A DNA stretch of 64,000 nucleotides from Humibacter albus DSM 18994. GTDB taxonomy: Bacteria; Actinomycetota; Actinomycetes; Actinomycetales; Microbacteriaceae. The notes under the pieces are model-generated. The model was not told the DNA's origin, ran no database searches, and saw only the letters and a program-made list of their open reading frames with translations. Positions 16,860 through 25,998 of the stretch are shown here, in pieces; within the stretch, counting starts at the first letter, position 1; every line of letters starts with the position of its first letter. Where the stretch lies: contig NZ_ATXT01000011.1 of NCBI RefSeq assembly GCF_000421825.1, positions 124,001-188,000 on the forward strand. The letters are read 5' to 3'. A program made the position numbers and the translations under genes.

Positions 16860-17945
16860 CTAGTGGACGCTCTGATGGCCCTCCGCCTCGCCCCCACCGC
16901 TCTGATCGCCATCCGTCTGCGCACCGCCGCTCTGATCGGCGGCCGTCTCGCCGTGCAGGGCGTCGCGCTCGCGGGCGAGGTGCGCGGATTCGGACGCCTC
17001 GCGCACCCGCTTGCGCAGGCTCTTCGGACTGACCACGCGTTCGCCGAGGGCGCCGGGTGTCCACGCCTCGACGTCGTCGTCGCTGTATTCGCTCTTGGAA
17101 GCGCGGCGCTTGAGCTCGGGCAGGACGGTGCCGGGAGCGAGCCGGCGGGCGGTGATGAGGAAGCCGGTGTGCGCGATCATGCGGTGGTCGGGGCGCACCG
17201 CCAGGCCCTCCACGTGCCAGCCGCGCACCATCGTCTCGCTCGAGAGCGGGTGCGTGAACGCTGCGCTGTCGCGGATGGCTTCGGCCACACGGGACAGCTG
17301 TGTGACGGTGGCGACGTAGCACAGCAGCACGCCACCGGGCTTGAGGGCGGTGGCAGCGGCATCCACGCACTCCCACGGTGCCAGCATGTCGAGCACGATG
17401 CGGTCGACCGTTCCGGCGGCGAACGTCTTCGGGAGTTCCTCGGCGAGGTCGCCCACCGTCAGCGACCACGTCTCGGGCAGCACGCCGTAGAACGTCTCGA
17501 CGTTGCCGCGGGCGACGTCGGCGAACTCGTCGCGGCGTTCGAACGAGGCCAGGCGGCCCGACTGGCCGATCGCACGCAGCAGCCACAGGGAGAGTGCCCC
17601 TGAACCGACGCCCGCTTCCACCACGGTGGCTCCGGGGAACACGTCGGCCTGCGCGAGGATCTGCGCGGAGTCCTTGGGGTAGACGATGGCGGCGCCTCGG
17701 GGCATGGACATCACGAAGTCGGTGAGCAGGGGTCGCAGCGCGAGGTGCTCGACGCCCGCCTCGTTCACGACGACGGAGCCGTCGGGCCGACCGATGATCG
17801 CGTCGTGCGCCAGCGGGCCCTTGTGCGAGTGGAAGACCTTGCCGGGCACCAGGGTGATGGTGTGCAGATGGCCGCGCGGTCCGGTCAGCTGCACGCGGTC
17901 GCCCGCACGGAACGGGCCGGAGGCGGCGGGGAGTTCGTGCGTCAT
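16860..17945 (-). CDS. trmI: tRNA (adenine-58-N1)-methyltransferase TrmI
   Basis: The 361-residue protein has an N-terminal beta domain and a class I SAM methyltransferase core with VVEAGVGSGALSLWLLRAIG as motif I and DMLAPWE as the target-binding motif. TrmI makes m1A58 in the T-loop of tRNAs. A C-terminal extension of about 80 residues, hydrophilic and ending in Gln/Gly/Ser repeats, is beyond the catalytic core. The ATG overlaps the stop of the upstream HAD gene (ATGA). Confidence 0.9.
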   Translation of the reverse strand: MTHELPAASGPFRAGDRVQLTGPRGHLHTITLVPGKVFHSHKGPLAHDAIIGRPDGSVVVNEAGVEHLALRPLLTDFVMSMPRGAAIVYPKDSAQILAQADVFPGATVVEAGVGSGALSLWLLRAIGQSGRLASFERRDEFADVARGNVETFYGVLPETWSLTVGDLAEELPKTFAAGTVDRIVLDMLAPWECVDAAATALKPGGVLLCYVATVTQLSRVAEAIRDSAAFTHPLSSETMVRGWHVEGLAVRPDHRMIAHTGFLITARRLAPGTVLPELKRRASKSEYSDDDVEAWTPGALGERVVSPKSLRKRVREASESAHLARERDALHGETAADQSGGAQTDGDQSGGGEAEGHQSVH

Positions 17946-18613
17946 GCGGTGCGCTCCTGGAACACCGACACGAGGTCGGCGAAATGGATGCCGTCGAGCG
18001 TCGGCCACAGGGTGTGCTCGTCGCTGGTGGGCAGCGGGATCATGTGCGGAACGCCGATGGCGACGGTACCGGCGGCGACGGCAGAGGCGAGACCGTTCAT
18101 CGAGTCCTCGATGGCGATGCAGCGCGTTGCGGGCACCTCGAGACGTTGCGCCGCCTCGAGGTAGGGCTCCGGGTACGGCTTCGGTCGCGCGACCTCGTCT
18201 CCCGTGACCAGCGTGTCGAACGCCTGGAACGGGATGTGCGAGACGACCTGCTCGGCCATGCCGCGAACCGACATGGTCACCAGCGCCGTCTTCAGGCCGT
18301 GCTCACGGATGTCGAGCAGCAGCTCCTTCGCGCCCGGTCGCCACGGCACGCCGTCGGTCTCCAGCTGCTCTCTCACCCGTGTGGTGAGGGTGTCGACGAT
18401 CGTGTCGGCGTCGAGGTCGACGCCGTGCTGCTGGAACACCTTGGCAGACTCCCAGAGACCGGAGCCGACGAGCACGAGAGCGTCGTCATGCGTCCACGTG
18501 CCCCCGAACCGCCGCACCAGCTCGCCCTCGGCCTTCATCCAGTACGGCTCGGTGTCGACGAGGGTGCCGTCCATGTCGAACAGGACGGCGGAGGGGATGG
18601 CGGTCACGGGCAT
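17942..18613 (-). CDS. HAD-family hydrolase (beta-phosphoglucomutase-like)
   Basis: The 223-residue protein carries the HAD motifs: FDMDGTLVDTEP with nucleophile and acid aspartates, the VTMS motif II, a lysine in ARPKPYPEPYL and the acidic IEDSMNG motif IV. The helical cap lies between motifs I and II. Such enzymes dephosphorylate small sugar phosphates, but the substrate is not evident. The ATG at 18613 could also be a GTG two codons further in. It leads the block that contains trmI and is divergent from the PAC2 gene. Confidence 0.88.
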   Translation of the reverse strand: MPVTAIPSAVLFDMDGTLVDTEPYWMKAEGELVRRFGGTWTHDDALVLVGSGLWESAKVFQQHGVDLDADTIVDTLTTRVREQLETDGVPWRPGAKELLLDIREHGLKTALVTMSVRGMAEQVVSHIPFQAFDTLVTGDEVARPKPYPEPYLEAAQRLEVPATRCIAIEDSMNGLASAVAAGTVAIGVPHMIPLPTSDEHTLWPTLDGIHFADLVSVFQERTA

Positions 18614-18663
18614 CCAGTCTATGGGCCGCAGCCGGAGCGGCGCCGCGCCGAGAAGCCGTGCAG

Positions 18664-18692
18664 GTTCGGGCGGCGACGCCGCGCCCTATCCT
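18664..18692 (+). promoter_or_regulatory. Possible promoter of the PAC2 gene
   Basis: A TATCCT hexamer (18687-18692) resembles an actinobacterial -10 element, with a weak GTTCGG at the -35 position and 17 bases between them. It lies 51 bases before the GTG start. This is a visual match only. Confidence 0.3.
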
Positions 18693-18743
18693 GGAAGGAC
18701 GTGCCGGAACCGGCACGCACCCGAACGAAAGCGGCTGCACAGC

Positions 18744-19697
18744 GTGACGAACGAAAGCGGGATCTTCGACGGGCACATCCTCGTCGTGGCGTTCGAGGGC
18801 TGGAACGATGCCGGCGAGGCCGCCAGCGGCGCCGTACGCACCCTCAAAGACGCCCTCGACGTCGTTCCCGTGGCGGGCGTCGACCCCGAGCTGTACTACG
18901 ACTTCCAGTTCAACCGGCCGACCATCGCCTCCGACGACGAGGGGCAGCGGCGTCTGGAGTGGCCGGGAGCGGTCCTGTATGCACCGGTCTCCCCCGGAAT
19001 CCAGGTCGACCCGCTCGAAGAGGATGCCGAATTCCACGCGAGCGGCGCCGGCGTCGGCAATCTCCACCTGCTCCTGGGCACGGAGCCGTCGCGCAGCTGG
19101 AAGGCGTTCACGACCGAGCTCATCGACGCCGCGCTGTCGGCGGGCATCGACGGCGTCGTGCTTCTCGGCTCGATGCTGGCCGACGTGCCGCACACCCGAC
19201 CGATCTCCGTGTTCACCTCGAGCGAGAACCCGCAGGTGAGGACGGACCTCGGAGTCGAGAGGCCGACGTACGAGGGTCCCGTGGGCATCCTCAGCGTGTT
19301 CGCGGACGCGGCCGAGACCGTAGGGATTCCGACGCTGACACTGTGGGCGTCGGTGCCGCACTACGTGCACAACTCCCCCAGCCCGAAGGCGATGCTCGCC
19401 CTCATCGAGAAGCTCGAGCAGATGCTCGACGTGACCATCCCCCGCGGTGACCTCGTGGCCGACTCCGCAGCCTGGGAGAGCGGGATCGATGCGCTCGCCG
19501 CCGACGACGAAGACATGGCGGCGTACATCGAACAGCTCGAGCAGGCCCGCGACACGGTGGACTCGCCGGAAGCGAGCGGCGAGGCTATCGCGCAGGAGTT
19601 CGAGCGCTACCTGCGTCGTCGCGGCGACGGCCGAGGAGACAAGGGCGACGGCCGTGGCGACTCTCGGGGGCCCGACGAGCCCTGGCGACGCGACTGA
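18744..19697 (+). CDS. PAC2-family protein
   Basis: The 317-residue product belongs to the PAC2 family, named for proteasome-assembly chaperones but widespread in actinobacteria including those without a proteasome. Recognisable segments are VVAFEGWNDAGEAAS at the N-terminus, the GVVLLGSMLADVPHTRP region and the LWASVPHYV region. The C-terminus is a hydrophilic, Gly/Arg/Asp-rich tail with DGRGDKGDGRGDSRG. The GTG start fits the beginning of the conserved domain. No biochemical role is known to me. Confidence 0.88.
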   Translation: MTNESGIFDGHILVVAFEGWNDAGEAASGAVRTLKDALDVVPVAGVDPELYYDFQFNRPTIASDDEGQRRLEWPGAVLYAPVSPGIQVDPLEEDAEFHASGAGVGNLHLLLGTEPSRSWKAFTTELIDAALSAGIDGVVLLGSMLADVPHTRPISVFTSSENPQVRTDLGVERPTYEGPVGILSVFADAAETVGIPTLTLWASVPHYVHNSPSPKAMLALIEKLEQMLDVTIPRGDLVADSAAWESGIDALAADDEDMAAYIEQLEQARDTVDSPEASGEAIAQEFERYLRRRGDGRGDKGDGRGDSRGPDEPWRRD

Positions 19698-19748
19698 CTC
19701 ACCGGTTGTGCCGTCGCCTGTCTGGTGGGCGGCGGCGAGAACCGTGCG

Positions 19749-20612
19749 CTACTCGACGAGGTTGTCGCTGATCGCATCGAGCGCGAGCGCTTTGGCGCGC
19801 TCGGCGCGCTCCCCCAGGGCGCTCGTGAGTGCCGCGACGATGCCCTGCACGAGGATGGCCTGTGGCAGCCGGGAGGTCAACGTGATCTCCTCGCGGAACG
19901 TGAGGTCGGGCATCGTGACGACGAGCGCGATGTCGGCGCTCTGAGTGAGCGGGCTGCGCGCGAACGACGTGACCAGGATCACGCTCGCACCAGCGGTGGA
20001 GGCCGCCATGGCGACTCGCTGCGTGCTCGCGTTCGCGCCGCTTCCGCTGAACAGCAGTACAGCGTCACCCGGACCGAGGAGCCGTGCGCTGATCTGCTGG
20101 CCGATCACGTCGGTGGGCGCCTCGGCAGGGCGGCCGATGCTGGTGAAGCGCGCCGCGGCATCCACTGCCGTCGGCGCCGACAGGCCGTTGCCGACTACGA
20201 GCACCCTGTTCGCCGAGGCGAGGGTGTCGACCGCGCGAGCGACCTCGTCGTCGTCGAGGAGGGCGAGCATGCCCGGGACGCTCGCGGCGACGTGCCGGAA
20301 TGTCTCGGTGACGATGCCGACGGCGTCGTCCGGCGCGGATGCCGGGGGTGCGGGTTCGGGGTCCTGGTACCCGGCGTCGCGCGCGAGCAGGACGCGCAGC
20401 TGCTGGTAGCCGCTGAAGCCCAGGCTCTGGCAGGTGCGCACGACGGTGGCCCGCGAGGCGCCGGCGAGATCGGCGATCTGCTGCGAGCTGAGCTCGACGA
20501 TGTCGTTCGATCTGCTGAGCAGCACCTGGGCGACGGTCTGTTCCGTGGGCAGCAGCGAGGGCAGCAGCGATCGGATCGTCGCCAGGACCTCTCCCGGCTT
20601 CGACGGCGTCAT
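19749..20612 (-). CDS. RpiR-family transcriptional regulator
   Basis: The 287-residue protein has the RpiR architecture: an N-terminal HTH_6 domain (SSQQIADLAGASRATVVRTCQSLGFSGYQQLR) and a C-terminal SIS sugar-phosphate-binding domain (about residues 130-260, with VLVVGNGLSA and LLFSGSGANAST). These regulators usually respond to phosphorylated sugars. It is the last gene of the phnDCE-type operon and overlaps the phosphoesterase stop/start (ATGA), so it probably controls this operon. The palindromes at the operon head are candidate operators. Confidence 0.9.
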   Translation of the reverse strand: MTPSKPGEVLATIRSLLPSLLPTEQTVAQVLLSRSNDIVELSSQQIADLAGASRATVVRTCQSLGFSGYQQLRVLLARDAGYQDPEPAPPASAPDDAVGIVTETFRHVAASVPGMLALLDDDEVARAVDTLASANRVLVVGNGLSAPTAVDAAARFTSIGRPAEAPTDVIGQQISARLLGPGDAVLLFSGSGANASTQRVAMAASTAGASVILVTSFARSPLTQSADIALVVTMPDLTFREEITLTSRLPQAILVQGIVAALTSALGERAERAKALALDAISDNLVE

Positions 20613-21469
20613 CGTGCAGGCCCCGCGATCTCGGCGATGCGGTCGACCTCGTCGGGCGAGAGGTCGAAGAGCTCGGCTCCGTCCGCGGGGGCGCCGTCGC
20701 CTCCCGCCGATGGAGCGGTGACAAAGGCAACCCGGGGCATCCCGTGCTCCGGCACGTCGACGACGGCGAACCCGGAGCCGGTCACGGCGCGCTCACGGCC
20801 GGCGGGGACGAGCGGATCGGTCGTGTTGGCGATGCCGGGAGCCACGATCACCGGGATGCCTTGCTCGATGGCGACGAACGCGTGGTGGTAGTGGCCGGCG
20901 AGGATCGCGCGCACATCCCCGGCGGCGCAGACCTCGAGCAGGCGCTCGGGGTGCTGCAGCTCGAGCGCGCGCAGCAGTGCGCTCGATGCCGGCGTCGGCG
21001 GGTGGTGCAGCACGACGACGGTGCCGCGCGGAGCGCGCTGCGCGAGGATGCCGCGGAGCCGCTCGAGCTGGACATCGCCGAGCTCTCCGTGCCCATGCCC
21101 CGGCACCGAGGAGTCGAGCACCACGATGCGCGTGCCGTTCGCCTCCAGCACGCGCCACGGGTCGCCGAGCACCGCACGGTAGCCGTGCGCTCCGTCGTGA
21201 TTTCCCATCGCATAGACGACCCGGGCGCCTCGCGCGGCGGCCCAGGGCTCCAGAAGCTCACGCAGGGTGCGGTACGACGCCTCGCTCCCGTCGTCGGAGA
21301 GATCGCCGGAGGCGACCACCAGGTCGACCGCCTGCAGCTCCCCCGCCACCCGCAGCACGCGGCGCAGCGCGGCGGTCGTGTCGACGACGCCGTAGTGCAC
21401 GGTGCGATCGCCGAACAGGTGGGTGTCGGAGAGGTGAAGGATGCGCAGCCCGCCGCTCGCGTCAGTCAT
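20609..21469 (-). CDS. Calcineurin-like metallophosphoesterase
   Basis: The 286-residue protein has all the metal-binding blocks of the family in order: SDTHLFGD, GDLSDDG, GNHDG, HHPPTP and GHYHH. It most resembles the cyclic nucleotide/glycerophosphodiester phosphodiesterase (GpdQ/CpdA) class. It is cytoplasmic. It overlaps the PhnE-like permease gene by eight bases and the rpiR gene by four, so it is an integral part of the uptake operon and probably acts on the imported phosphorus compound. Confidence 0.9.
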   Translation of the reverse strand: MTDASGGLRILHLSDTHLFGDRTVHYGVVDTTAALRRVLRVAGELQAVDLVVASGDLSDDGSEASYRTLRELLEPWAAARGARVVYAMGNHDGAHGYRAVLGDPWRVLEANGTRIVVLDSSVPGHGHGELGDVQLERLRGILAQRAPRGTVVVLHHPPTPASSALLRALELQHPERLLEVCAAGDVRAILAGHYHHAFVAIEQGIPVIVAPGIANTTDPLVPAGRERAVTGSGFAVVDVPEHGMPRVAFVTAPSAGGDGAPADGAELFDLSPDEVDRIAEIAGPAR

Positions 21470-22397
21470 GCGACGCCGCCTTGAGCTCGATCGACTCCTC
21501 GCGCGCCCTGCGTGCGGAACGTCGGCGCAGCGCGGTCACGACCGGAAGCTCCCAGCGTCCCTCGATGATGCGATGCCGAACCATGCCCGAGAGCTGATCG
21601 ATGATCATCGTCACGACGACGACCACGATCATCAGCATGCCCACGACATCCCACACCCGGAACTGAATGTTGTCGACCAGCATCTTGCCGATGCCACCCG
21701 CGCCGATGAGGCCGAGGATCGCGGAGGCACGCACGCTGATCTCGAACCGGTAGAGCCAGAACGCGAGCACATCGGGCTTGGCGTTGGTCCACACGCCCCA
21801 GCGCATGACCTGCGTGCGTGAGGCGCCGGCCGCGGTCGTCGCCTCGATGGCGCCGCGCTCGACCGCTTCGAAGCTCTCGTAGCCCCACTTGCCGAGCGTG
21901 CCGATCGATCCGATCGCGATCGCGAGCGCACCCGTGAACGCCGTCAGGCCGGTGACCGAGAGCATCAGCACGGCGATGACGACCTCGGGCACGGCGCGAA
22001 GAACGGCGAAGAGACCGCGGAGCGGCCAGCGCACCACGGCGGGCATGAGGCCACGGGTGGCGAGCAGGCTGAGGGGGAACGAGATCACGATGCCGATCAG
22101 CGTGCCGAACCAGGCCATCGCGACCGACAGCATGGTCGCGCCCAGGGCGTCCGGGAGCTTCGACCACGCTGGTGGCAGGAACATCAGCCCGAGGTAGTGC
22201 ACGAGCTTCTGCGGGAGGGTGAGCAGGGCATCCCAGGAGATGTCGACGCTCCAGAACGCGGCGACGACGACCAGCGTGACGAGAAGCCAGATCAGCTTGC
22301 TGCTGAGACGGGACGGCTTGACCGGACGCTCGGAGGGACCGGGGTGTCGTGTCGGCGACGGCGTGCGCGTGGTGGTGGACGGGCTGACGGCGGTCAC
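21462..22397 (-). CDS. phnE: Phosphonate-type ABC transporter permease (second PhnE)
   Basis: The 311-residue permease has a hydrophilic, Pro/Ser/Thr-rich N-terminus, about six transmembrane helices, and the conserved EAA-type loop (EAVERGAIEATTAAGASRTQVMRWG) that docks on the ATPase, followed by GLIGAGGIGKML. The GTG start overlaps the stop of the first permease gene (GTGA). Two different PhnE proteins would form a heterodimeric pore. Confidence 0.9.
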   Translation of the reverse strand: MTAVSPSTTTRTPSPTRHPGPSERPVKPSRLSSKLIWLLVTLVVVAAFWSVDISWDALLTLPQKLVHYLGLMFLPPAWSKLPDALGATMLSVAMAWFGTLIGIVISFPLSLLATRGLMPAVVRWPLRGLFAVLRAVPEVVIAVLMLSVTGLTAFTGALAIAIGSIGTLGKWGYESFEAVERGAIEATTAAGASRTQVMRWGVWTNAKPDVLAFWLYRFEISVRASAILGLIGAGGIGKMLVDNIQFRVWDVVGMLMIVVVVVTMIIDQLSGMVRHRIIEGRWELPVVTALRRRSARRAREESIELKAASHD

Positions 22398-23254
22398 TTG
22401 ATCAGCCTCTTCCTGGCGAACGAGCTCAGCAGTTCCAGCAGCACGATGATCACCAGGATCTCGAAGATGATCAGGCTCAGGTAGTGGTACTGGTAGAACG
22501 TGCGCACCTTGTCGATGAGCATACCGAGGCCGCCGGCGCCGACGAGACCGATGACCGTCGACGCACGGATGTTCAGCTCGAGCACGTAGATCGTCTGCGA
22601 GATGTAGGTCGGGGCCACCTCCGGCAGCATCGCCTGCCGGTTCGCCTTGAACCAGGTTGCTCCTGTGGCGAGTGACGCCTCCTGCCCTCCCCGGTCGAGA
22701 CCGTCGAGAGCCTCGGAGATCAGCTTGACCATGATGCCGAGGTTGAAGAGCACGAGCGCGAAGACGCCGGAGAGTGCACCGGTGCCGATGACCGTGACGA
22801 AGAGGGATGCGTAGAGCAGGTCGGGCACGCTGCGCACCACGTTCATCACGAAGCGCACGATGCCGAGTGCCACGCTGTTCGGGTTCGTGGCGCGGGATGC
22901 CCAGAACGAGATGGGCAGCGCGATGATCACGCTGACGGCCGTGCCGATGATCGCCATCTGGACCGTCTCCACCAGCGCGGGGACGGTCTGCGGGAAGAAC
23001 GAGTAGTCCGGCTGCACGAGCTGGATGAGCGTGTTCGACGCGTTGTTCGCGTTCTCGATCAGCGCCCCGAAGTCGACCCCGACGGCGATGGCCGACCAGA
23101 CGGTGATGCCGGCCACGACGAGAAGGGCGACGAGCGACTTCCACCCCGTGCGCGGCTTCGTCGGTCGCGCCGATCCGCCCGCGGTCCCGGGTCCGCCGGC
23201 GCTCGGGCGGCGAAGGGTCCCGGCCCGGCTCGCGCCGAGTCCGGCCACGCTCAC
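22394..23254 (-). CDS. phnE: Phosphonate-type ABC transporter permease (first PhnE)
   Basis: The 286-residue permease has a basic N-terminus, about six hydrophobic helices and the docking loop EALDGLDRGGQEASLATGATWFK, with LVGAGGLGMLID after it, which is typical of PhnE. It is a paralogue of the adjacent permease. The GTG start overlaps the phnC stop (GTGA), so translation of the whole transporter is coupled. Confidence 0.9.
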   Translation of the reverse strand: MSVAGLGASRAGTLRRPSAGGPGTAGGSARPTKPRTGWKSLVALLVVAGITVWSAIAVGVDFGALIENANNASNTLIQLVQPDYSFFPQTVPALVETVQMAIIGTAVSVIIALPISFWASRATNPNSVALGIVRFVMNVVRSVPDLLYASLFVTVIGTGALSGVFALVLFNLGIMVKLISEALDGLDRGGQEASLATGATWFKANRQAMLPEVAPTYISQTIYVLELNIRASTVIGLVGAGGLGMLIDKVRTFYQYHYLSLIIFEILVIIVLLELLSSFARKRLIK

Positions 23255-24072
23255 GACAGCTCCGCTGTCGTCTCGGGCAGCACATCCTCGGCCGTCAGCG
23301 ACCGGCCGTAGATGGACTCGAAGACGCTCTCGTCGGCATCCGCTCCCTGCCCGTCGTAGACGATCTCGCCGGAGCGCAGTCCGACGAGACGCTGACCGTA
23401 GCGTCGCGCCAGGTCGAGGAAGTGCAGGTTGACGACCACGGTGATGCCGAGTTCCGTGTTGATGCGCTGCAGGTCCCGCATCACCACGTGCGAGGTGGGC
23501 GGGTCGAGGGATGCCGTCGGCTCGTCCGCGAGGATCACCTTCGGCTTCTGCGCCAGCGCCCGGGCGATCGCCACACGCTGCTGCTGGCCGCCGGAGAGCT
23601 CGGAGGCGTTGGCGTACGCCTTCTGTACGATCTCGACGCGTTCGAGTGCCTGCATGGCGAGCTCGACGTCATCCTTCTTCCACGCCGCGAGCAACGTGCG
23701 CCACGCCGACGTGTGGTGCAGCCTGCCCATCAGCACGTTGTTCAGCACCGTGGTGCGCTTGGCGAGGTTGAAGCTCTGGAACACCATGCCGACCTCGCTG
23801 CGCAGCTGTCGCAGCCTCGCGCCGCGCAGACCGTGCAGGCCGAACTCGCCGACGGTGATCTGTCCCGACGTGATCGGGACGAGCCCGTTGATCGTGCGCA
23901 CGAGCGTGGACTTGCCTGCGCCGGAGAGCCCGACGACGGCGACCATCTCGCCCGGCGCGATCTGAAGGTTCACATTCTTCAGACCGCGGTAGCCGTTCGG
24001 GTAGGTGACGTCGACGTGCTCGAACCGGATGCCGGCGCCGCTCGTTTCCGGTGTGGAGTGCGGGTCGTTCAT
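23251..24072 (-). CDS. phnC: Phosphonate-type ABC transporter ATP-binding protein
   Basis: The 273-residue ATPase carries Walker A GLSGAGKS, the signature ELSGGQQQRVAIARAL and Walker B VILADEPTASLDP, followed by the switch histidine in VNLHFLDLA. This length and the VNLHxxDLA sequence are typical of PhnC. The ATG is chosen as the first start before the conserved domain, 29 bases after phnD. Confidence 0.92.
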   Translation of the reverse strand: MNDPHSTPETSGAGIRFEHVDVTYPNGYRGLKNVNLQIAPGEMVAVVGLSGAGKSTLVRTINGLVPITSGQITVGEFGLHGLRGARLRQLRSEVGMVFQSFNLAKRTTVLNNVLMGRLHHTSAWRTLLAAWKKDDVELAMQALERVEIVQKAYANASELSGGQQQRVAIARALAQKPKVILADEPTASLDPPTSHVVMRDLQRINTELGITVVVNLHFLDLARRYGQRLVGLRSGEIVYDGQGADADESVFESIYGRSLTAEDVLPETTAELS

Positions 24073-24101
24073 GGTGTTCCGTCCGTTGTGGTCGTGCCCG
24101 A

Positions 24102-25124
24102 TCAGCCGAGGCCGATCGAGGCCGCGGCCTTCTGGGTCTTCTGCAGGCTGGCGGGGTCGGCATCCACCAGTCCGGAGATCTGGTAGATGGCCTCGAGCGT
24201 CTTCACGCCGTCCTTGGTCTTCGAGTACGACTTCATCGCGTCGGCGATCTTGGACTGCCACTTCTTGCTCAGGCCGGCGCTGATCGAGACGCCGTCATTC
24301 GGGATCTCGTCGGTGAGGGCGAACACGACGACCTTATTGCCCACGTCGGGGGTGTCGGGCTGCACGACGGTGCGCGCGTCCCAGTAGCTGGTGCCGACCT
24401 CGGCGTCGCCGTTGTAGACCGCGAGCACGCTGGCGTCGTTCGCGGTGACCTGCGTCACCTTGATGTCGTCGATCGAGATGCCCTGCTTCTTCATCGCCGC
24501 GACCGGGAAGATGTAGCCGGCCGGCGACGCCGCCTGCAGGAGGGAGACCGTGGCACCCTTGATCTTCTTGATCGACGAGAGTCCGGCGGGGCCCGTGCCC
24601 GACTGCGTGCCGTTGCAGTACAGCATGCCGTCGTCGCCCTTCACCGGCTTGTCGGCGCAGTACTTGTCGGGATCGTTCGTGAAGAACTGGGCGGCGTAGG
24701 TGCTCTTGCCGTTGCGCTGCGTCTGCAGCGCGGGGACCGCGCCGTACTTGTCGCAGGCCTGGCTCATCTGAAGGCTCGGCAGCATGCCGATCTGGGCCTG
24801 GTTGCTGCCGATCGCCTCGACGGCGGCCTGGTAGTCCTGCGTGATGACGCCCTTGACCGGGATGCCCAGACGCTTGGTCAGCGCGTCTTCGAGCGGCTTC
24901 ACCGTCTCGACGAGCTTGCTCGCGTCGCCGGACGGCACCAGCGCGAGAGTCAGCTTCGTCGGAGCCTTCGCCGAGCTGTCGGCCTTGCCGGTGCACGGGC
25001 CGGACGCGGCAGCGGTCGAGTCGCCCGTCGTGTCCTGCTGCTGGACGCCGCAGCCGCTGAGGGCGAGCGTGACCGCGACGGCCAGGGCAGCCGTGGTGGC
25101 GATGCTCATCTTTGCGATCTTCAT
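24102..25124 (-). CDS. phnD: Phosphonate/phosphite-type substrate-binding lipoprotein
   Basis: The 340-residue product has a lipoprotein signal peptide ending in LSGC (C25) and a periplasmic-binding fold of the PhnD family: LTLALVPSGDASKL at the start, PLEDALTKRLGIPV, and a ligand-cleft segment around GTSYWDARTV. Families in this group bind phosphonates, phosphite or phosphate esters, and the sequence alone does not say which. A TAAGGAA ribosome binding site precedes the ATG. About 110 bases separate it from the upstream HAD gene and contain no obvious terminator. Confidence 0.92.
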   Translation of the reverse strand: MKIAKMSIATTAALAVAVTLALSGCGVQQQDTTGDSTAAASGPCTGKADSSAKAPTKLTLALVPSGDASKLVETVKPLEDALTKRLGIPVKGVITQDYQAAVEAIGSNQAQIGMLPSLQMSQACDKYGAVPALQTQRNGKSTYAAQFFTNDPDKYCADKPVKGDDGMLYCNGTQSGTGPAGLSSIKKIKGATVSLLQAASPAGYIFPVAAMKKQGISIDDIKVTQVTANDASVLAVYNGDAEVGTSYWDARTVVQPDTPDVGNKVVVFALTDEIPNDGVSISAGLSKKWQSKIADAMKSYSKTKDGVKTLEAIYQISGLVDADPASLQKTQKAAASIGLG

Positions 25125-25233
25125 CGTGTTCCTTACATGTAGGAGGTGCGTGGACTTGCGGTATCGAGGAGTTGCGGTATTCGGACTTGCCGTCGTGGAG
25201 AGTCGCTGTTCAGGAAGGGACGTTCATCGGGGT

Positions 25234-25956
25234 TCAGTCGGCGGCCGCGATCGGGGCGGGAGCGTGTTCGCGGCGGAACGCCGCGGGGTCCGCGGCCCAG
25301 GTTCGGATCCCGTCGTAGAGCGACTCGAACTTGTCTCCGACGAGGTCGGCAGGTGCGCTCTCCCGGCCGAACCGGTCGATGAGCGCGGTGGCGCAGCCGG
25401 CGGCCGCGGGCGCTGCGAGATCGTTGCTCCAGATGTCGCCGACCGCCATGAGGTTCTCGGCGGGGCGGCCGCCGAGCAGGGAAGGCAGGATGCCCGCCCA
25501 TCCGTCGGGCTTGCCCGCGCCGGTGATGACCTGGTCGAGCTCGCCGGTGAGCCCGAGCGCCTCGAGGGTCTGCACGACGCCCTCCCCCGGCGCGTTCGTC
25601 ACGAGGACCCGTCGCGTGGTGGCCCCGAGCTCGTGCAGGAACGACGCGAGGTCCTCGGGGGCGGTGACATCGAGCATCCCCTGCGCCAGGGCTCGGCGAC
25701 TGGCCGCGTACGCGGCGTCGCGGTGCTCACCGCTCACCGCCTCGGCGGAGAGGGCGGCCACGGCGGCGTAGCCGTCGATGTAGGACGGCGAGGCGGGATC
25801 TCCCTCGAGGAACGCTTTCAGCCCGCCGCGGATCTGCTCGCCGCTGTCGCCGTCGATCATGGCGAGCACGGCATCCGCGTAGGCCCAGACGGGGGCGTCG
25901 CCGATGGAGACGGTTCCGTCGAAGTCGAGGACGAGCACGGTGTCGTTCGATGTCAC
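25234..25956 (-). CDS. HAD-superfamily hydrolase at the head of the phn-type operon
   Basis: The 240-residue protein has the HAD motifs LDFDGTVSIGD (nucleophile and acid), VTNAPG, and the acidic GDIWSNDLAAPAAAG motif IV. It is a soluble cytoplasmic phosphatase, or in principle a phosphonatase-like enzyme. However, I do not see a canonical phosphonatase lysine motif. It begins with GTG and is the first gene behind a promoter region with two palindromes. Its placement before the importer suggests it acts on the imported phosphorus compound or its product. Confidence 0.85.
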   Translation of the reverse strand: MTSNDTVLVLDFDGTVSIGDAPVWAYADAVLAMIDGDSGEQIRGGLKAFLEGDPASPSYIDGYAAVAALSAEAVSGEHRDAAYAASRRALAQGMLDVTAPEDLASFLHELGATTRRVLVTNAPGEGVVQTLEALGLTGELDQVITGAGKPDGWAGILPSLLGGRPAENLMAVGDIWSNDLAAPAAAGCATALIDRFGRESAPADLVGDKFESLYDGIRTWAADPAAFRREHAPAPIAAAD

Positions 25957-25976
25957 GCCTGCGAGCCTACGACGGA

Positions 25977-25993
25977 ATGAACGAACCGTTCAT
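25977..25993. promoter_or_regulatory. 17-bp inverted repeat, candidate operator of the phn-type operon
   Basis: ATGAACG and CGTTCAT flank a three-base centre. The element lies 21 bases upstream of the HAD start and overlaps a minus-strand TATGAA hexamer that could be the -10 element. This is where a repressor would block initiation. The RpiR protein encoded at the end of the operon is the natural candidate. Confidence 0.55.
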
Positions 25994-25998
25994 AAAAA

